A stretch of DNA of 64,000 nt, from positions 55,679-119,678 of the forward strand of contig NZ_JAERUC010000028.1 of NCBI RefSeq assembly GCF_016745505.1, given 5' to 3'. The position numbers and the translations under genes were made by a program. The notes below the pieces were generated by a model. The model was not told where the DNA came from. It ran no database searches and saw nothing but the letters and a program-made list of their open reading frames with translations. The DNA comes from Streptomyces silvae. Lineage in GTDB: Bacteria; Actinomycetota; Actinomycetes; Streptomycetales; Streptomycetaceae. Positions 18,095-26,412 of this stretch are shown here, piece by piece. Positions within the stretch are counted from its first letter, which is position 1. Every line of letters begins with the position of its first letter.

Positions 18095-19522
18095 ATGCGC
18101 CGTTCCAAAATCGTCTGCACCCTCGGTCCCGCCGTCGACTCCCATGAGCAGCTCGTCGCTCTGATCGAGGCCGGCATGAGCGTGGCCCGTTTCAACTTCA
18201 GTCACGGTACCCACGAGGAGCACCAAGGCCGTTACGACCGCGTCCGCAAGGCCGCGACCGAGACCGGCCGCGCCGTCGCCGTGCTCGCCGACCTCCAGGG
18301 CCCCAAGATCCGCCTCGGGAAGTTCGCCGAGGGCCCTGTCGAGCTGGTCCGCGGGGACGAGTTCGTCATCACCTCCGAGGACGTCCCCGGTGACAAGTCG
18401 ATCTGCGGCACCACCTACAAGGGGCTGCCCGGTGACGTCGCCAAGGGCGACCCGATCCTGATCAACGACGGCAACGTCGAGCTGAAGGTCGTCTCGGTCG
18501 ACGGCCCCCGGGTCACGAGCATCGTCATCGAGGGCGGTGTCATCTCCGACCACAAGGGGATCAACCTCCCCGGCGCGGCGGTCAACGTCCCCGCGCTGTC
18601 CGAGAAGGACGTCGAGGACCTGCGGTTCGCCCTGCGGATGGGCTGCGACCTGGTCGCGCTGTCCTTCGTACGGGACGCCGAGGACGTCAAGGACGTGCAC
18701 AAGGTGATGGACGAGGAGGGCCGCCGGGTCCCCGTCATCGCCAAGGTCGAGAAGCCGCAGGCCGTCGAGCACATGGAGGGCGTCGTCGCCGCCTTCGACG
18801 GTGTGATGGTCGCCCGTGGTGACCTCGCCGTCGAGTATCCGCTCGAGAAGGTCCCGATGGTGCAGAAGCGCCTCATCGAGCTGTGCCGCCGCAACGCCAA
18901 GCCGGTGATCGTGGCGACCCAGATGATGGAGTCGATGATCACCAACTCGCGGCCGACCCGCGCCGAGGCGTCCGACGTCGCCAACGCGATCCTGGACGGC
19001 GCGGACGCGGTCATGCTGTCGGCGGAGTCCTCCGTCGGCGCGTACCCGATCGAGACGGTCAAGACGATGGCGAAGATCGTCGTCGCCGCCGAGGAGGAGC
19101 TCCTCTCCAAGGGCCTCCAGCCGCTCGTGCCGGGCAAGAAGCCCCGTACGCAGGGCGGTTCGGTGGCCCGCGCGGCCTGCGAGATCGCGGACTTCCTGGA
19201 CGGCAAGGCGCTGGTCGCCTTCACCAAGTCCGGTGACACCGCCCGCCGTCTCTCCCGCTACCGCACGGCCCAGCCGATCCTGGCCTTCACCACCGAGGAG
19301 TCCACCCGCAACCAGCTCGCGCTGAGCTGGGGCGTCGAGTCCTACGTCGTGCCGCACGTGGACAACACGGACGCCATGGTCGACCTGGTCGACGCCGAGT
19401 TGCTGAAGCTGAACCGCTACAGCGACGGCGACACGATGGTCATCACGGCCGGCTCGCCCCCCGGCGTCCCCGGCACCACCAACATGGTCCGGGTGCACCA
19501 CCTGAGCGGCGAGCGCGCCTGA
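18095..19522 (+). CDS. pyk: Pyruvate kinase
   Basis: 475 aa. Last glycolytic step, PEP + ADP to pyruvate + ATP. It carries the family signatures SKIVCTLGPA, ARFNFSHG, the metal/PEP site VIAKVEKPQAVEHMEG, MVARGDLAVE and ATQMMESMI, and the C-terminal allosteric domain. The ATG at 18095 lacks a Shine-Dalgarno and sits 7 nt from a TAGGAT hexamer, indicating a leaderless transcript distinct from pta-ackA. It completes a glycolysis/acetate block with pfkA. A second pyk paralogue elsewhere in the genome would be usual for Streptomyces. Confidence 0.96.
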   Translation: MRRSKIVCTLGPAVDSHEQLVALIEAGMSVARFNFSHGTHEEHQGRYDRVRKAATETGRAVAVLADLQGPKIRLGKFAEGPVELVRGDEFVITSEDVPGDKSICGTTYKGLPGDVAKGDPILINDGNVELKVVSVDGPRVTSIVIEGGVISDHKGINLPGAAVNVPALSEKDVEDLRFALRMGCDLVALSFVRDAEDVKDVHKVMDEEGRRVPVIAKVEKPQAVEHMEGVVAAFDGVMVARGDLAVEYPLEKVPMVQKRLIELCRRNAKPVIVATQMMESMITNSRPTRAEASDVANAILDGADAVMLSAESSVGAYPIETVKTMAKIVVAAEEELLSKGLQPLVPGKKPRTQGGSVARAACEIADFLDGKALVAFTKSGDTARRLSRYRTAQPILAFTTEESTRNQLALSWGVESYVVPHVDNTDAMVDLVDAELLKLNRYSDGDTMVITAGSPPGVPGTTNMVRVHHLSGERA

Positions 19523-19530
19523 CGCCGTAC

Positions 19531-19592
19531 GCCGCACGACGACCGTGGCCCGCACCCCCCGTCGGGGGTGCGGGCCACGGTCGTCGTGCGGC
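19531..19592. terminator. 29-bp-stem bidirectional terminator
   Basis: A perfect 29-bp inverted repeat (19531-19559 with 19564-19592) with a CGTC loop lies between the convergent pyk and DUF6230-cassette ends. It is the longest perfect hairpin found in the window. Confidence 0.85.
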
Positions 19593-19610
19593 TCCCGGAC
19601 GGGTCTTCGG

Positions 19611-20879
19611 TCAGCTGTTGCCGCCGGTGAAGTAGTTCTGCAGGCCGGGGACCTTGAGCGATCCGCCGAACTGCCCTGCCTGCTTCACCGTGGCGTTGGT
19701 GAAGAAGGCGAACGGCACGTTCAGCGGCGGCGGGGTCTCCGGGCTGAAGGTGACGGGGATGATGCCGAAGAGGTTGCCCTTCAGCTCCTCCGTGTACATC
19801 GTCACGGTGCCGTTGCGGATGGTGGAGGTGGAACCCGCCTCCGCCTTGACGTGACCGGTGGTGCCGGCCGGACCCTTCGTCAGCTGGTGCAGGTCCTTGA
19901 TGTCGATGGTGTCGGCGGTGAACTTCAGCACCTTCTTGACGCTGCCGTTGTACGTCTTCACCTCGACGATGCCCGCGTAGTCGAGCCCCGTGAGCGTGAG
20001 CTTCGAGGTCTCCAGCGTCCACGGGTCGTCCGGGAGCAGCGGGACGCCCTGCTCCAGATCGGCCGCGGCGAGCGCCTCGGGGTCGGCGGTCGGGCAGGGG
20101 AAGCGCTCCTTGGCGCCGTCCGGGATGTCCTCGTCCTTGACCGGGTCGAGGCCCTTGACGTCGTCGTCGAGCTCCTCGACGCCCTTGCCGGCCTTCTCCG
20201 CCGCGTCACGGATGGCGTCGGTGGTCTTGTCGACCGTGTCCTTCGCCGCGCCCGTGGCCTTCTCGACGGGCTTCGTGGTGGCGCTCGCGGACGGCTTCGG
20301 GGCCTCGGTGGTGGCACTGGGGGACGGCTCGGCAGTCTCCTTGTCCGGTCCGTCGAAGAGGTCCTTCAGCGCGTCTCCGACACCCAGCGGGTCGAGGGGG
20401 TTCTTCGACTCGGTGGGCGTGGGGGTGGCCGACGTGGCGGCCTTGTCCCCGGCGCTCTCCTCGGCCTTGCCGTCCTCGGAGGCGCTCGCGCTCGCCGAGG
20501 GCTTCGGAGCCGTCGTCGCGTCGTCCTTGCCCGCGTCGTCCTTGCCGGCGTCGTCCTTGCCGGCGTCGTCGGACGGCGTGGCGCTCGGGGTCGGCTCCGC
20601 CTCGGGCTCCTGCGATTCGGACGGCTCGTCGGAGCGGGTGACGCACGGTCCGGGCGCGAAGGGGATGTCCGAGCTGTCGTCGGCCATGGCCAGCTTGGGG
20701 GTGAGGCCCATGCCCACGAAGACGGCCGTCGGCATCGCGGCGAGCGCGAACGCCTTCTTGCCCGCGGGCATGTGGAGCTTCGTCAGGAGCGACTTCCTGG
20801 GCGCCGCGTGGCGGGGCCCTCTTCGGTCCGGAAGATCCTCCGGACCGATGTCGTTCAACTGCCTGTCATCACCCCGCAC
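19611..20879 (-). CDS. Secreted Ser/Thr/Pro-rich protein of the DUF6230 cassette
   Basis: 422 aa, last gene of a three-gene minus-strand operon. The N-terminus has a charged ~35-residue lead and a hydrophobic segment (residues ~42-66), an atypical signal peptide. Residues ~80-260 are low-complexity linker with a DDAGK motif repeated three times (104-118), then helical charged sequence. The C-terminal ~160 residues (DPWTLETSKLTLTGLDYAGI...NYFTGGNS) are beta-rich and globular. I recall homologues carrying the misleading name HypF-like hydrogenase protein, but no HypF domain is visible. The start overlaps the DUF6114 gene by 11 bp. Inferred cell-surface protein. Confidence 0.75.
   Translation of the reverse strand: MRGDDRQLNDIGPEDLPDRRGPRHAAPRKSLLTKLHMPAGKKAFALAAMPTAVFVGMGLTPKLAMADDSSDIPFAPGPCVTRSDEPSESQEPEAEPTPSATPSDDAGKDDAGKDDAGKDDATTAPKPSASASASEDGKAEESAGDKAATSATPTPTESKNPLDPLGVGDALKDLFDGPDKETAEPSPSATTEAPKPSASATTKPVEKATGAAKDTVDKTTDAIRDAAEKAGKGVEELDDDVKGLDPVKDEDIPDGAKERFPCPTADPEALAAADLEQGVPLLPDDPWTLETSKLTLTGLDYAGIVEVKTYNGSVKKVLKFTADTIDIKDLHQLTKGPAGTTGHVKAEAGSTSTIRNGTVTMYTEELKGNLFGIIPVTFSPETPPPLNVPFAFFTNATVKQAGQFGGSLKVPGLQNYFTGGNS
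20522..20570. repeat. 15-bp coding tandem repeat, about three copies
   Basis: A CCTTGCCGGCGTCGT unit is repeated in tandem with one variant base, encoding DDAGK repeats in the secreted protein's linker. Slippage-prone, so copy number may vary between strains. Confidence 0.7.
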
Positions 20880-21432
20880 GATGCCTCCCGCCGTCGGCCT
20901 CCACCGCCGCCTTGAACAGCGTCGGCCTCCGCGGGGCCTCGGCGGTGTCGTGGGACTCCTGACGCTGCTCCGGCACCTCGGAGGTGCTGTCCGCGGACCG
21001 CTGTGCCTCCGCGCCGCCGGCCTCCGGGGCCTTCGCCTCGCCCGGTACCCAGGCGATCGAGAGGGCTCCGCCGAGAAGGGAGAACAGGAAGCCGACGATG
21101 AAGCCGCCGATGTTGGCGACGGGGATGGAGATCAGCGCGAGCAGGATCGCGGCGACACCCGCGAACACCCGCACGATGTGGTGGAACCACATCGTGAGGC
21201 CCAGCGTGATGAGCAGGACCCCGATGATCAGCGATCCCGCCCCCGCGGTGGTGGACATCGCGATCGTCATGTTGCCGAGGTGCATGTTGGCGTACGGGAA
21301 GTACGCGATGGGTAGACCACCCAGAATGGTGAACAGGCCCGCCCAGAACGGCCGGTTACCCCGCCAGGTGCGGAATCCCCGCCGGTAGACGGTGAGGTAG
21401 TGCTCGTTCTGCCCTGTGGACTCGGGGCTCAT
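20869..21432 (-). CDS. DUF6114 membrane protein
   Basis: 187 aa. Four hydrophobic helices between residues ~25 and 130: WAGLFTILGGLPIAYF, TTAGAGSLIIGVLLITLGLTMWF, VFAGVAAILLALISI and IGGFIVGFLFSLLGGALSI. A charged cytosolic tail of ~55 residues follows. It sits between DUF6230 (upstream) and the secreted protein (overlapping downstream), so the three products are probably made together. No catalytic motif is visible. The domain name is from memory of Streptomyces annotations; function is undescribed. Confidence 0.8.
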   Translation of the reverse strand: MSPESTGQNEHYLTVYRRGFRTWRGNRPFWAGLFTILGGLPIAYFPYANMHLGNMTIAMSTTAGAGSLIIGVLLITLGLTMWFHHIVRVFAGVAAILLALISIPVANIGGFIVGFLFSLLGGALSIAWVPGEAKAPEAGGAEAQRSADSTSEVPEQRQESHDTAEAPRRPTLFKAAVEADGGRHRAG

Positions 21433-21524
21433 GGAAAACAGCTCCCTGGAACCGGTACTGCTGTGAGAAGAGAAGGGGTGGGCAGCCGGAGGCCCTCACG
21501 GGACTCCGGCCGCCCGGGCGAGTG

Positions 21525-22166
21525 CTAGAAGCACTCCTTGACGCCCTTGTGCAGCTTCAGGCTCAGGTTGCTGAGCTTGAAGGTGCCGGCCGTGGTTGCC
21601 CACGCCGTCTGCTCCACGTTGGACAGCGTGGCCTTCTTGGCGCGCTGCGCGAAGCCGTTCGGGTTGACGGCCTTCTCGGTGCCGGACTGGATACCGGGCT
21701 TGCCCACCGAACCGGCGGCGACGCCGATGTCGATGTTCTCGAAGTACGCGTCCGCGTCGAGCTGGGCCACGTCGAGGTAGAGGTTCGTCGCCTCGACGGG
21801 CTTCTTCGGGTCGGTGCCCGCCTTCAGCTGAAGGCTGACGCTGCCGAGGCCGAAGGGCAGGTCGGGCGTGACGACCGACTGGCACATGTTGGTGATCGTG
21901 GCCTTGCTGAAGCCCGACACCGCCACCGGGTGCGCCGCGTCGTTGCCCTTGAGGTCCTTGCCGACCGCGACGCTGCCGTACTGGACGAAGTCCTCACCGA
22001 CGAGCTTGTCGGTGGAGACCTTGAAGCTCTGGCCGGAGACGCTGAACGACGCGGCGAGCGCGCCCTGCGCCAGGCCGACGCCGACTGCGGCGGTCGCGAC
22101 GACGCTCGGCACCATGACCAGAGCAAAACGCTTCCATCTGGTACCACCGCGAACCTGAGAACTCAT
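21525..22166 (-). CDS. DUF6230 secreted protein
   Basis: 213 aa. The ATG at 22166 has a near-perfect AAGGAGGA ribosome site 6 nt upstream. A hydrophobic signal/anchor (residues ~14-38, ending GALAASF) is followed by a beta-rich domain with few Cys (one mid-chain, one at the very C-terminus, KECF). I recall the family formerly being mislabelled cholesterol esterase; no GXSXG serine-hydrolase motif is present. It is first in a three-gene operon, and the strong ribosome site suggests high expression. A 600-bp regulatory-looking gap lies upstream. Probably a Streptomyces surface or exported protein. Confidence 0.82.
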   Translation of the reverse strand: MSSQVRGGTRWKRFALVMVPSVVATAAVGVGLAQGALAASFSVSGQSFKVSTDKLVGEDFVQYGSVAVGKDLKGNDAAHPVAVSGFSKATITNMCQSVVTPDLPFGLGSVSLQLKAGTDPKKPVEATNLYLDVAQLDADAYFENIDIGVAAGSVGKPGIQSGTEKAVNPNGFAQRAKKATLSNVEQTAWATTAGTFKLSNLSLKLHKGVKECF

Positions 22167-22766
22167 AAATTTCCTCCTTCTCGGACGTACATCTCCGGTA
22201 CGGGCATGGTGCCCGCCCTGGGATGGGAGAAGTGCTACGTCCTCGGGAAGGAGAGCGCCCGGACCGGAGGCGCGTACCGCATCCGAATCACCGGCGATCA
22301 CCCCCGAGCGACAACCACTGGCCGCGCGTCTGCGCGGCCGGTTCGGACAGGCCCTGCCCAGGGGCAGGAACCCCCCTGTCCGCGATCGGCGCCACTGCCG
22401 CCGACCACCCGGTGGGGACCCAACAGACCCACCTGCGCCGACTGGCCGTCGTGCCGGCGGGTATTGGACCGAGCGTGGCCGATCGTGGTGCATTCGCGGC
22501 CGTGACACAAGGGGGGTCGTTACTGACTAGTAACGACCCGATAACCAGGATGCGACAGGGGGGTACCGCCCGGCCACACAGGGTGGCACCAAAGGGACGC
22601 GCGAACAGCAGGATTACAGCCCGAAACCGGACAGACCACTGAGGGCGATTTACTGCGAGTAACAGCGCGTACTTTTATCAAGTTTTGGTAAAGCACACGT
22701 GTTGATTGTCGTTCACCCGCGAAAACGGCCGTGGCGCCCCAAGGGCTCCACGGCCGTGTTGTCACA
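22167..22766. promoter_or_regulatory. 600-bp gap upstream of DUF6230 operon
   Basis: No convincing gene in either strand; the only open frames are short and lack start signals. It contains three palindromes. One is an 11-bp-arm hairpin at 22514-22539 (GGGTCGTTACT / AGTAACGACCC). The second is TTACT-GCG-AGTAA at 22650-22662. The third is TTATCAA-N3-TTGGTAA at 22675-22691. The stretch 22640-22710 is AT-rich. The end of the gap holds the terminator of the thioredoxin-TPR gene. A long 5' leader or an unrecognised small RNA is possible. Confidence 0.55.
22725..22757 (-). terminator. Terminator of thioredoxin-TPR gene
   Basis: A near-perfect 15-bp stem (22725-22739 with 22743-22757), one mismatch, followed on the minus strand by a TTTT run, 10 bp after the stop codon of the 22767-23744 gene. 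A classical intrinsic terminator. Confidence 0.75.
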
Positions 22767-23744
22767 TCAGAACAAGACGCGCGCCAGGGCGGTCCGGGCC
22801 GCGACCACCCGCGGATCGTCGGGGCCGATCACCTCGAAGAGCTCCAGGAGCCGCACCCGTACGGCGTCGCGGTCGTCGCCGAAATTCCGGCGGACCGTCT
22901 CGACGAGCCGTCCGAAGGCGTCCTCGACATGACCGCCCACGAGGTCCAGGTCCGCGGCGGCCATCTGCGCGGCCGGCTCGGCCGGGTTCTCCGCGGCGTC
23001 CTTGCGGACCTGCTGCGGGTCCAGGCCGGCGACGCGGCCCAGCAGTTCGGCCTGGGCGAGGCCCAGCTTGGCCTCGGTGTTGGCCGGGTCGTCGGCCAGG
23101 ACGCTCCGGTACGCCTGGACCGCGCCGTCGAAGTCGTTGGCGTCGAGCGCCTGCGCGGCGGCTTCCAGCTGCGCGTCGTACGGTCCGGCGGGCACCTCGG
23201 CGGGGGCACTGTCCTCGCCGCCGGCTCCGGCGTCCGGGTCGACGGCGATCCCGGTGAGGCCGAACCGCTCCTCGCCGACCTGGATCAGCTGGTCCAGCGT
23301 CTGGCGGATCTGGCTCTCGGGGGCCGCGCCCTGGAAGAGCGGGAGGGCCTGTCCGGCCACCACGGCGAAGACCGCCGGGATGCCCTGGATCCCGAACTGC
23401 TGCATCAGCATCTGGTTGGCGTCGACATCGACCTTGGCCAGCACGAAGCGGCCGTTGTACTCGACGGCGAGGCGCTCCAGGAGCGGGCCGAGCTGCTTGC
23501 ACGGCTCGCACCACTCGGCCCAGAAGTCGATGACGACGGGCACTTCGGTGGAGCGCTGGAGGACGTCGGTCTCGAAGCCCGCCTCGTCGACGTCGATCAC
23601 CAGGGAGGCGGGTGCGACGGCACCGCTGCCCCCCTGCCGGGCGGACTCCGCGCGGGCCTGCTCCGCCTTCGCCTTGGCGTCGCCGGCCGCCTTCACAGCG
23701 GCGAGGTCGACGACGCCGCTCATGGACATGTTCCTAGGCTGCAT
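22767..23744 (-). CDS. Thioredoxin-TPR co-chaperone (CnoX/YbbN-like)
   Basis: 325 aa. A thioredoxin domain (residues ~48-155) with the active site WCEPC (Cys79, Cys82) is followed by an Ala-rich helical region with TPR-like repeats (residues ~190-325; LDANDFDGAVQAYRSVLADDPANTEAKLGLAQAEL). The architecture matches CnoX/YbbN proteins, which hold oxidised clients and pass them to chaperones. The Glu in place of Gly in the CXXC should shift redox potential. ATG 23744 has GGGAGGA upstream; the open frame extends farther but lacks support. Cytosolic. Divergent from a TetR gene. Confidence 0.88.
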   Translation of the reverse strand: MQPRNMSMSGVVDLAAVKAAGDAKAKAEQARAESARQGGSGAVAPASLVIDVDEAGFETDVLQRSTEVPVVIDFWAEWCEPCKQLGPLLERLAVEYNGRFVLAKVDVDANQMLMQQFGIQGIPAVFAVVAGQALPLFQGAAPESQIRQTLDQLIQVGEERFGLTGIAVDPDAGAGGEDSAPAEVPAGPYDAQLEAAAQALDANDFDGAVQAYRSVLADDPANTEAKLGLAQAELLGRVAGLDPQQVRKDAAENPAEPAAQMAAADLDLVGGHVEDAFGRLVETVRRNFGDDRDAVRVRLLELFEVIGPDDPRVVAARTALARVLF

Positions 23745-24061
23745 ACGTACATCCTCCCCCCTGTGCGCACTGTTCCGGAAAGCGATCCGCGAACCGGTCC
23801 CGTCCACAGCCACGCCGGTGTGCGCGGCGCGCGGACGGAAACGGTCCCGGGGCCCTGAAAAACCCCGTGTTCGGCGCCGGGTCCCCACCCGCCGCCTGTG
23901 GCTGTCGATCAGTCGTGGCGCAACGACGGCGGACCGTCGCTCCTTACGCTACGACCCGTAGCGTAACTGGCAGGACCCCCTCCGGGGCAAGAGCGAGCGG
24001 TGATCTGTCTCACGGATCCCCGGACCGGTCAGCAGTACTTACCGGCCGGTATGGTCGCCGC
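23745..24061. promoter_or_regulatory. 317-bp divergent control region with two palindromes
   Basis: No gene is seen. It holds TTACGCTACG-ACC-CGTAGCGTAA (23944-23966, 10-bp perfect arms) and TACCGGCCGGTA (24040-24051). The second overlaps a TATGGT -10 hexamer 6 nt before the tetR ATG and is the obvious autoregulatory operator. The first may serve another TetR-type dimer or the same one. Confidence 0.65.
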
Positions 24062-24697
24062 ATGCTGAGCCGCAGCCCCACCGGACCCGCCCGGTCCGGA
24101 CGACCCCGCAGTGCCGAAGCCGATGCCGCGATCCTCGAGGCGACCCGCGCGTCGCTGGTCGACCTCGGCTGGTCGAAGCTGACGATGGGCGATGTGGCGA
24201 CGCGGGCGGGGGTCGCCAAGACGACGCTCTACCGCCGCTGGGCCGGCAAGAACGAGCTGGTGGTGGACGCGGTCGCCGTGCTCTTCGACGAGCTGGAACT
24301 GCCCGACCTCGGCAGCCTCGCGGCCGACGTGGAGGCCGTGGTCCTCCAGTTCGCGGCGCTGCTGGAGCGGCCGGAGACCAAGACGGCGCTGATGGCGGTG
24401 GTCGCCGAGTCGACGCGGGACGAGGCGCTCCGGGACCGTATACGCGATTCCATAGTGAACCGGCAGAAGCGCCTCGTGCTCCAGGGGCGGGAGCGCGCGC
24501 AGGAGCGCGGCGAACTGCCCGCCGAGCCGGACGAGGTGGTGGCGGCCCGCACCGCCGACCTGATCTTCGACGTGATCGCCGGTGCCGTCGTGCACCGGGC
24601 GCTGGTGAGCGCCGAGCCCGTCGACGCCGACTGGGCCCAGCGCTTCACCCTGCTGCTGCTCTCCGGCCTGGGGGCCGCGGCCTCGCAGGCGGACTGA
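24062..24697 (+). CDS. TetR-family repressor
   Basis: 211 aa. The N-terminal HTH is RSAEADAAILEATRASLVDLGWSKLTMGDVATRAGVAKTTLYRRWAGK in outline (residues ~15-65), and the ligand domain is of the TetR_C_11 type with YRRW in the recognition helix. The ATG at 24062 has no ribosome site and follows a TATGGT hexamer by 6 nt, so the mRNA is probably leaderless. A 12-bp palindrome at its promoter suggests self-repression. It converges on icmA with 7 bp between stops. Ligand and other targets are unknown. Confidence 0.86.
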   Translation: MLSRSPTGPARSGRPRSAEADAAILEATRASLVDLGWSKLTMGDVATRAGVAKTTLYRRWAGKNELVVDAVAVLFDELELPDLGSLAADVEAVVLQFAALLERPETKTALMAVVAESTRDEALRDRIRDSIVNRQKRLVLQGRERAQERGELPAEPDEVVAARTADLIFDVIAGAVVHRALVSAEPVDADWAQRFTLLLLSGLGAAASQAD

Positions 24698-24704
24698 CCG
24701 CGGC

Positions 24705-26405
24705 TCAGAAGCCGGGCGGCTCCGTGTAGACGCCCCACTCGTCGCGCAGCACCCCGCAGATCTCCCCGAGGGTCGCCTCGGCCCGTACGGCCTCCAGCAT
24801 CGGCACGATCATGTTCGATCCGTCGCGTGCCGCGGCCAGCATCGCGTCCAGCGCACCCCGGACCTTCCCCTCCTCACGGCCTTCCTTGCGCCCGGCGAGC
24901 TCGCGCACCTGCTCGCGCTCCACCTCGTGGCTGACCCGCAGGATCTCCAGGTCGCCGGTGACGGACCCGTGGTGGACGTTGACGCCGACGACGCGCTTCT
25001 CGCCCTTCTCCAGCGACTGCTGGTACCGGAAGGCGGATTCGGCGGTCTCGCCGGTGAACCAGCCGTCCTCGATGCCCCGCAGGATCCCGGACGTCATCGG
25101 CCCGATGGGGTGCTTGCCGTCCGGGTGCGCCCGGGTGCCGCGCTCCCTGATCTGCTCGAAGATCTTCTCGGCGTCGGCCTCGATGCGGTCGGTGAGCTGC
25201 TCGACGTACCAGGAACCGCCCAGCGGGTCGGCGACGTTGGCGACGCCGGTCTCCTCCATGAGGACCTGCTGGGTGCGCAGCGCGATCTCGGCGGCCTGCT
25301 CGGAGGGGAGCGCGAGCGTCTCGTCCAGGGCGTTGGTGTGCAGGGAGTTGGTGCCGCCGAGGACGGCGGAGAGCGCCTCGACCGCGGTGCGTACGACGTT
25401 GTTGTACGGCTGCTGGGCGGTGAGCGAGACGCCGGCGGTCTGGGTGTGGAAGCGGAGCCACTGCGCCTTGTCGGTCTTCGCGCCGTACGTCTCCTTCATC
25501 CAGCGGGCCCAGATCCGGCGGGCGGCGCGGAACTTGGCGATCTCCTCGAAGAAGTCGAGGTGCGCGTCGAAGAAGAAGGAGAGCCCGGGGGCGAAGGTGT
25601 CGACGTCGAGCCCGCGGGAGAGGCCGAGCTCCACGTACCCGAAACCGTCGGCGAGGGTGTACGCGAGCTCCTGCGCGGCCGTGGCCCCGGCCTCGCGGAT
25701 GTGGTAGCCGGAGACCGAGAGCGGCTTGTAGGCGGGGATGTCGCGGGCGCAGTGCTCCATCAGGTCGCCGATGAGGCGCAGATGGGGCTCGGGCTGGAAG
25801 AGCCACTCCTTCTGCGCGATGTACTCCTTGAAGATGTCCGTCTGGAGCGTGCCGTTGAGCACGCCGGGGTCGATGCCCTGGCGCTCGGCGGCGACCAGGT
25901 ACATGCAGAAGACGGGGACGGCGGGCCCGCTGATCGTCATCGAGGTGGTGACGTCGCCGAGCGGGATGTCCTGGAAGAGGACCTCCATGTCGGCGGCGGA
26001 GTCGATGGCGACGCCGCAGTGGCCGACCTCGCCGAGCGAGCGGGGGTCGTCGGAGTCGCGGCCCATCAGGGTCGGCATGTCGAAGGCGACGCTGAGTCCG
26101 CCGCCGCCGTTGGCCAGGATGGTCTTGTAGCGCTCGTTGGTCTGCTGGGCGTTGCCGAAGCCGGCGAACTGGCGGATGGTCCAGGTGCGGCCCCGGTAGC
26201 CGGTGGCGTGCAGCCCCCGGGTGAAGGGGTACTCGCCGGGCCAGCCGATCCGTTCGAAACCCTCGTACGTGTCGCCGGGGCGGGGCCCGTAGACGGGCTC
26301 CACCGGGTCACCGGAGAGCGTGGTGAAGTCCGCGTCGCGCTTGCGGGCCTTGTCGTAACGGGCCTGCCAGCGGCGGCGGCCTTCCTCGATCGCGTGAGCG
26401 TCCAT
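24705..26405 (-). CDS. icmA: Isobutyryl-CoA mutase large subunit
   Basis: 566 aa, the exact length of characterised IcmA. Adenosylcobalamin-dependent interconversion of isobutyryl-CoA and n-butyryl-CoA, linking valine catabolism to fatty-acid and polyketide precursors. It is the substrate-binding subunit only; the B12-binding subunit IcmB is not in the window. Two residues separate it from methylmalonyl-CoA mutase: Phe80 in TIRQFAGFGNAQQTN (Tyr in MCM) and Gln198 in KEYIAQKEW (Arg in MCM), both at the reported IcmA positions. A 24-bp perfect palindrome lies 7 bp before the ATG. It shares the window with meaB, epimerase and ATR genes. Confidence 0.95.
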   Translation of the reverse strand: MDAHAIEEGRRRWQARYDKARKRDADFTTLSGDPVEPVYGPRPGDTYEGFERIGWPGEYPFTRGLHATGYRGRTWTIRQFAGFGNAQQTNERYKTILANGGGGLSVAFDMPTLMGRDSDDPRSLGEVGHCGVAIDSAADMEVLFQDIPLGDVTTSMTISGPAVPVFCMYLVAAERQGIDPGVLNGTLQTDIFKEYIAQKEWLFQPEPHLRLIGDLMEHCARDIPAYKPLSVSGYHIREAGATAAQELAYTLADGFGYVELGLSRGLDVDTFAPGLSFFFDAHLDFFEEIAKFRAARRIWARWMKETYGAKTDKAQWLRFHTQTAGVSLTAQQPYNNVVRTAVEALSAVLGGTNSLHTNALDETLALPSEQAAEIALRTQQVLMEETGVANVADPLGGSWYVEQLTDRIEADAEKIFEQIRERGTRAHPDGKHPIGPMTSGILRGIEDGWFTGETAESAFRYQQSLEKGEKRVVGVNVHHGSVTGDLEILRVSHEVEREQVRELAGRKEGREEGKVRGALDAMLAAARDGSNMIVPMLEAVRAEATLGEICGVLRDEWGVYTEPPGF

Positions 26406-26412
26406 GGTTCAA

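Noticed and set aside
22223..22642. 139-codon plus-strand frame in the 600-bp gap
   Set aside because: No ribosome site, Arg/Pro-rich translation without third-position periodicity I can recognise; crosses the palindromes.
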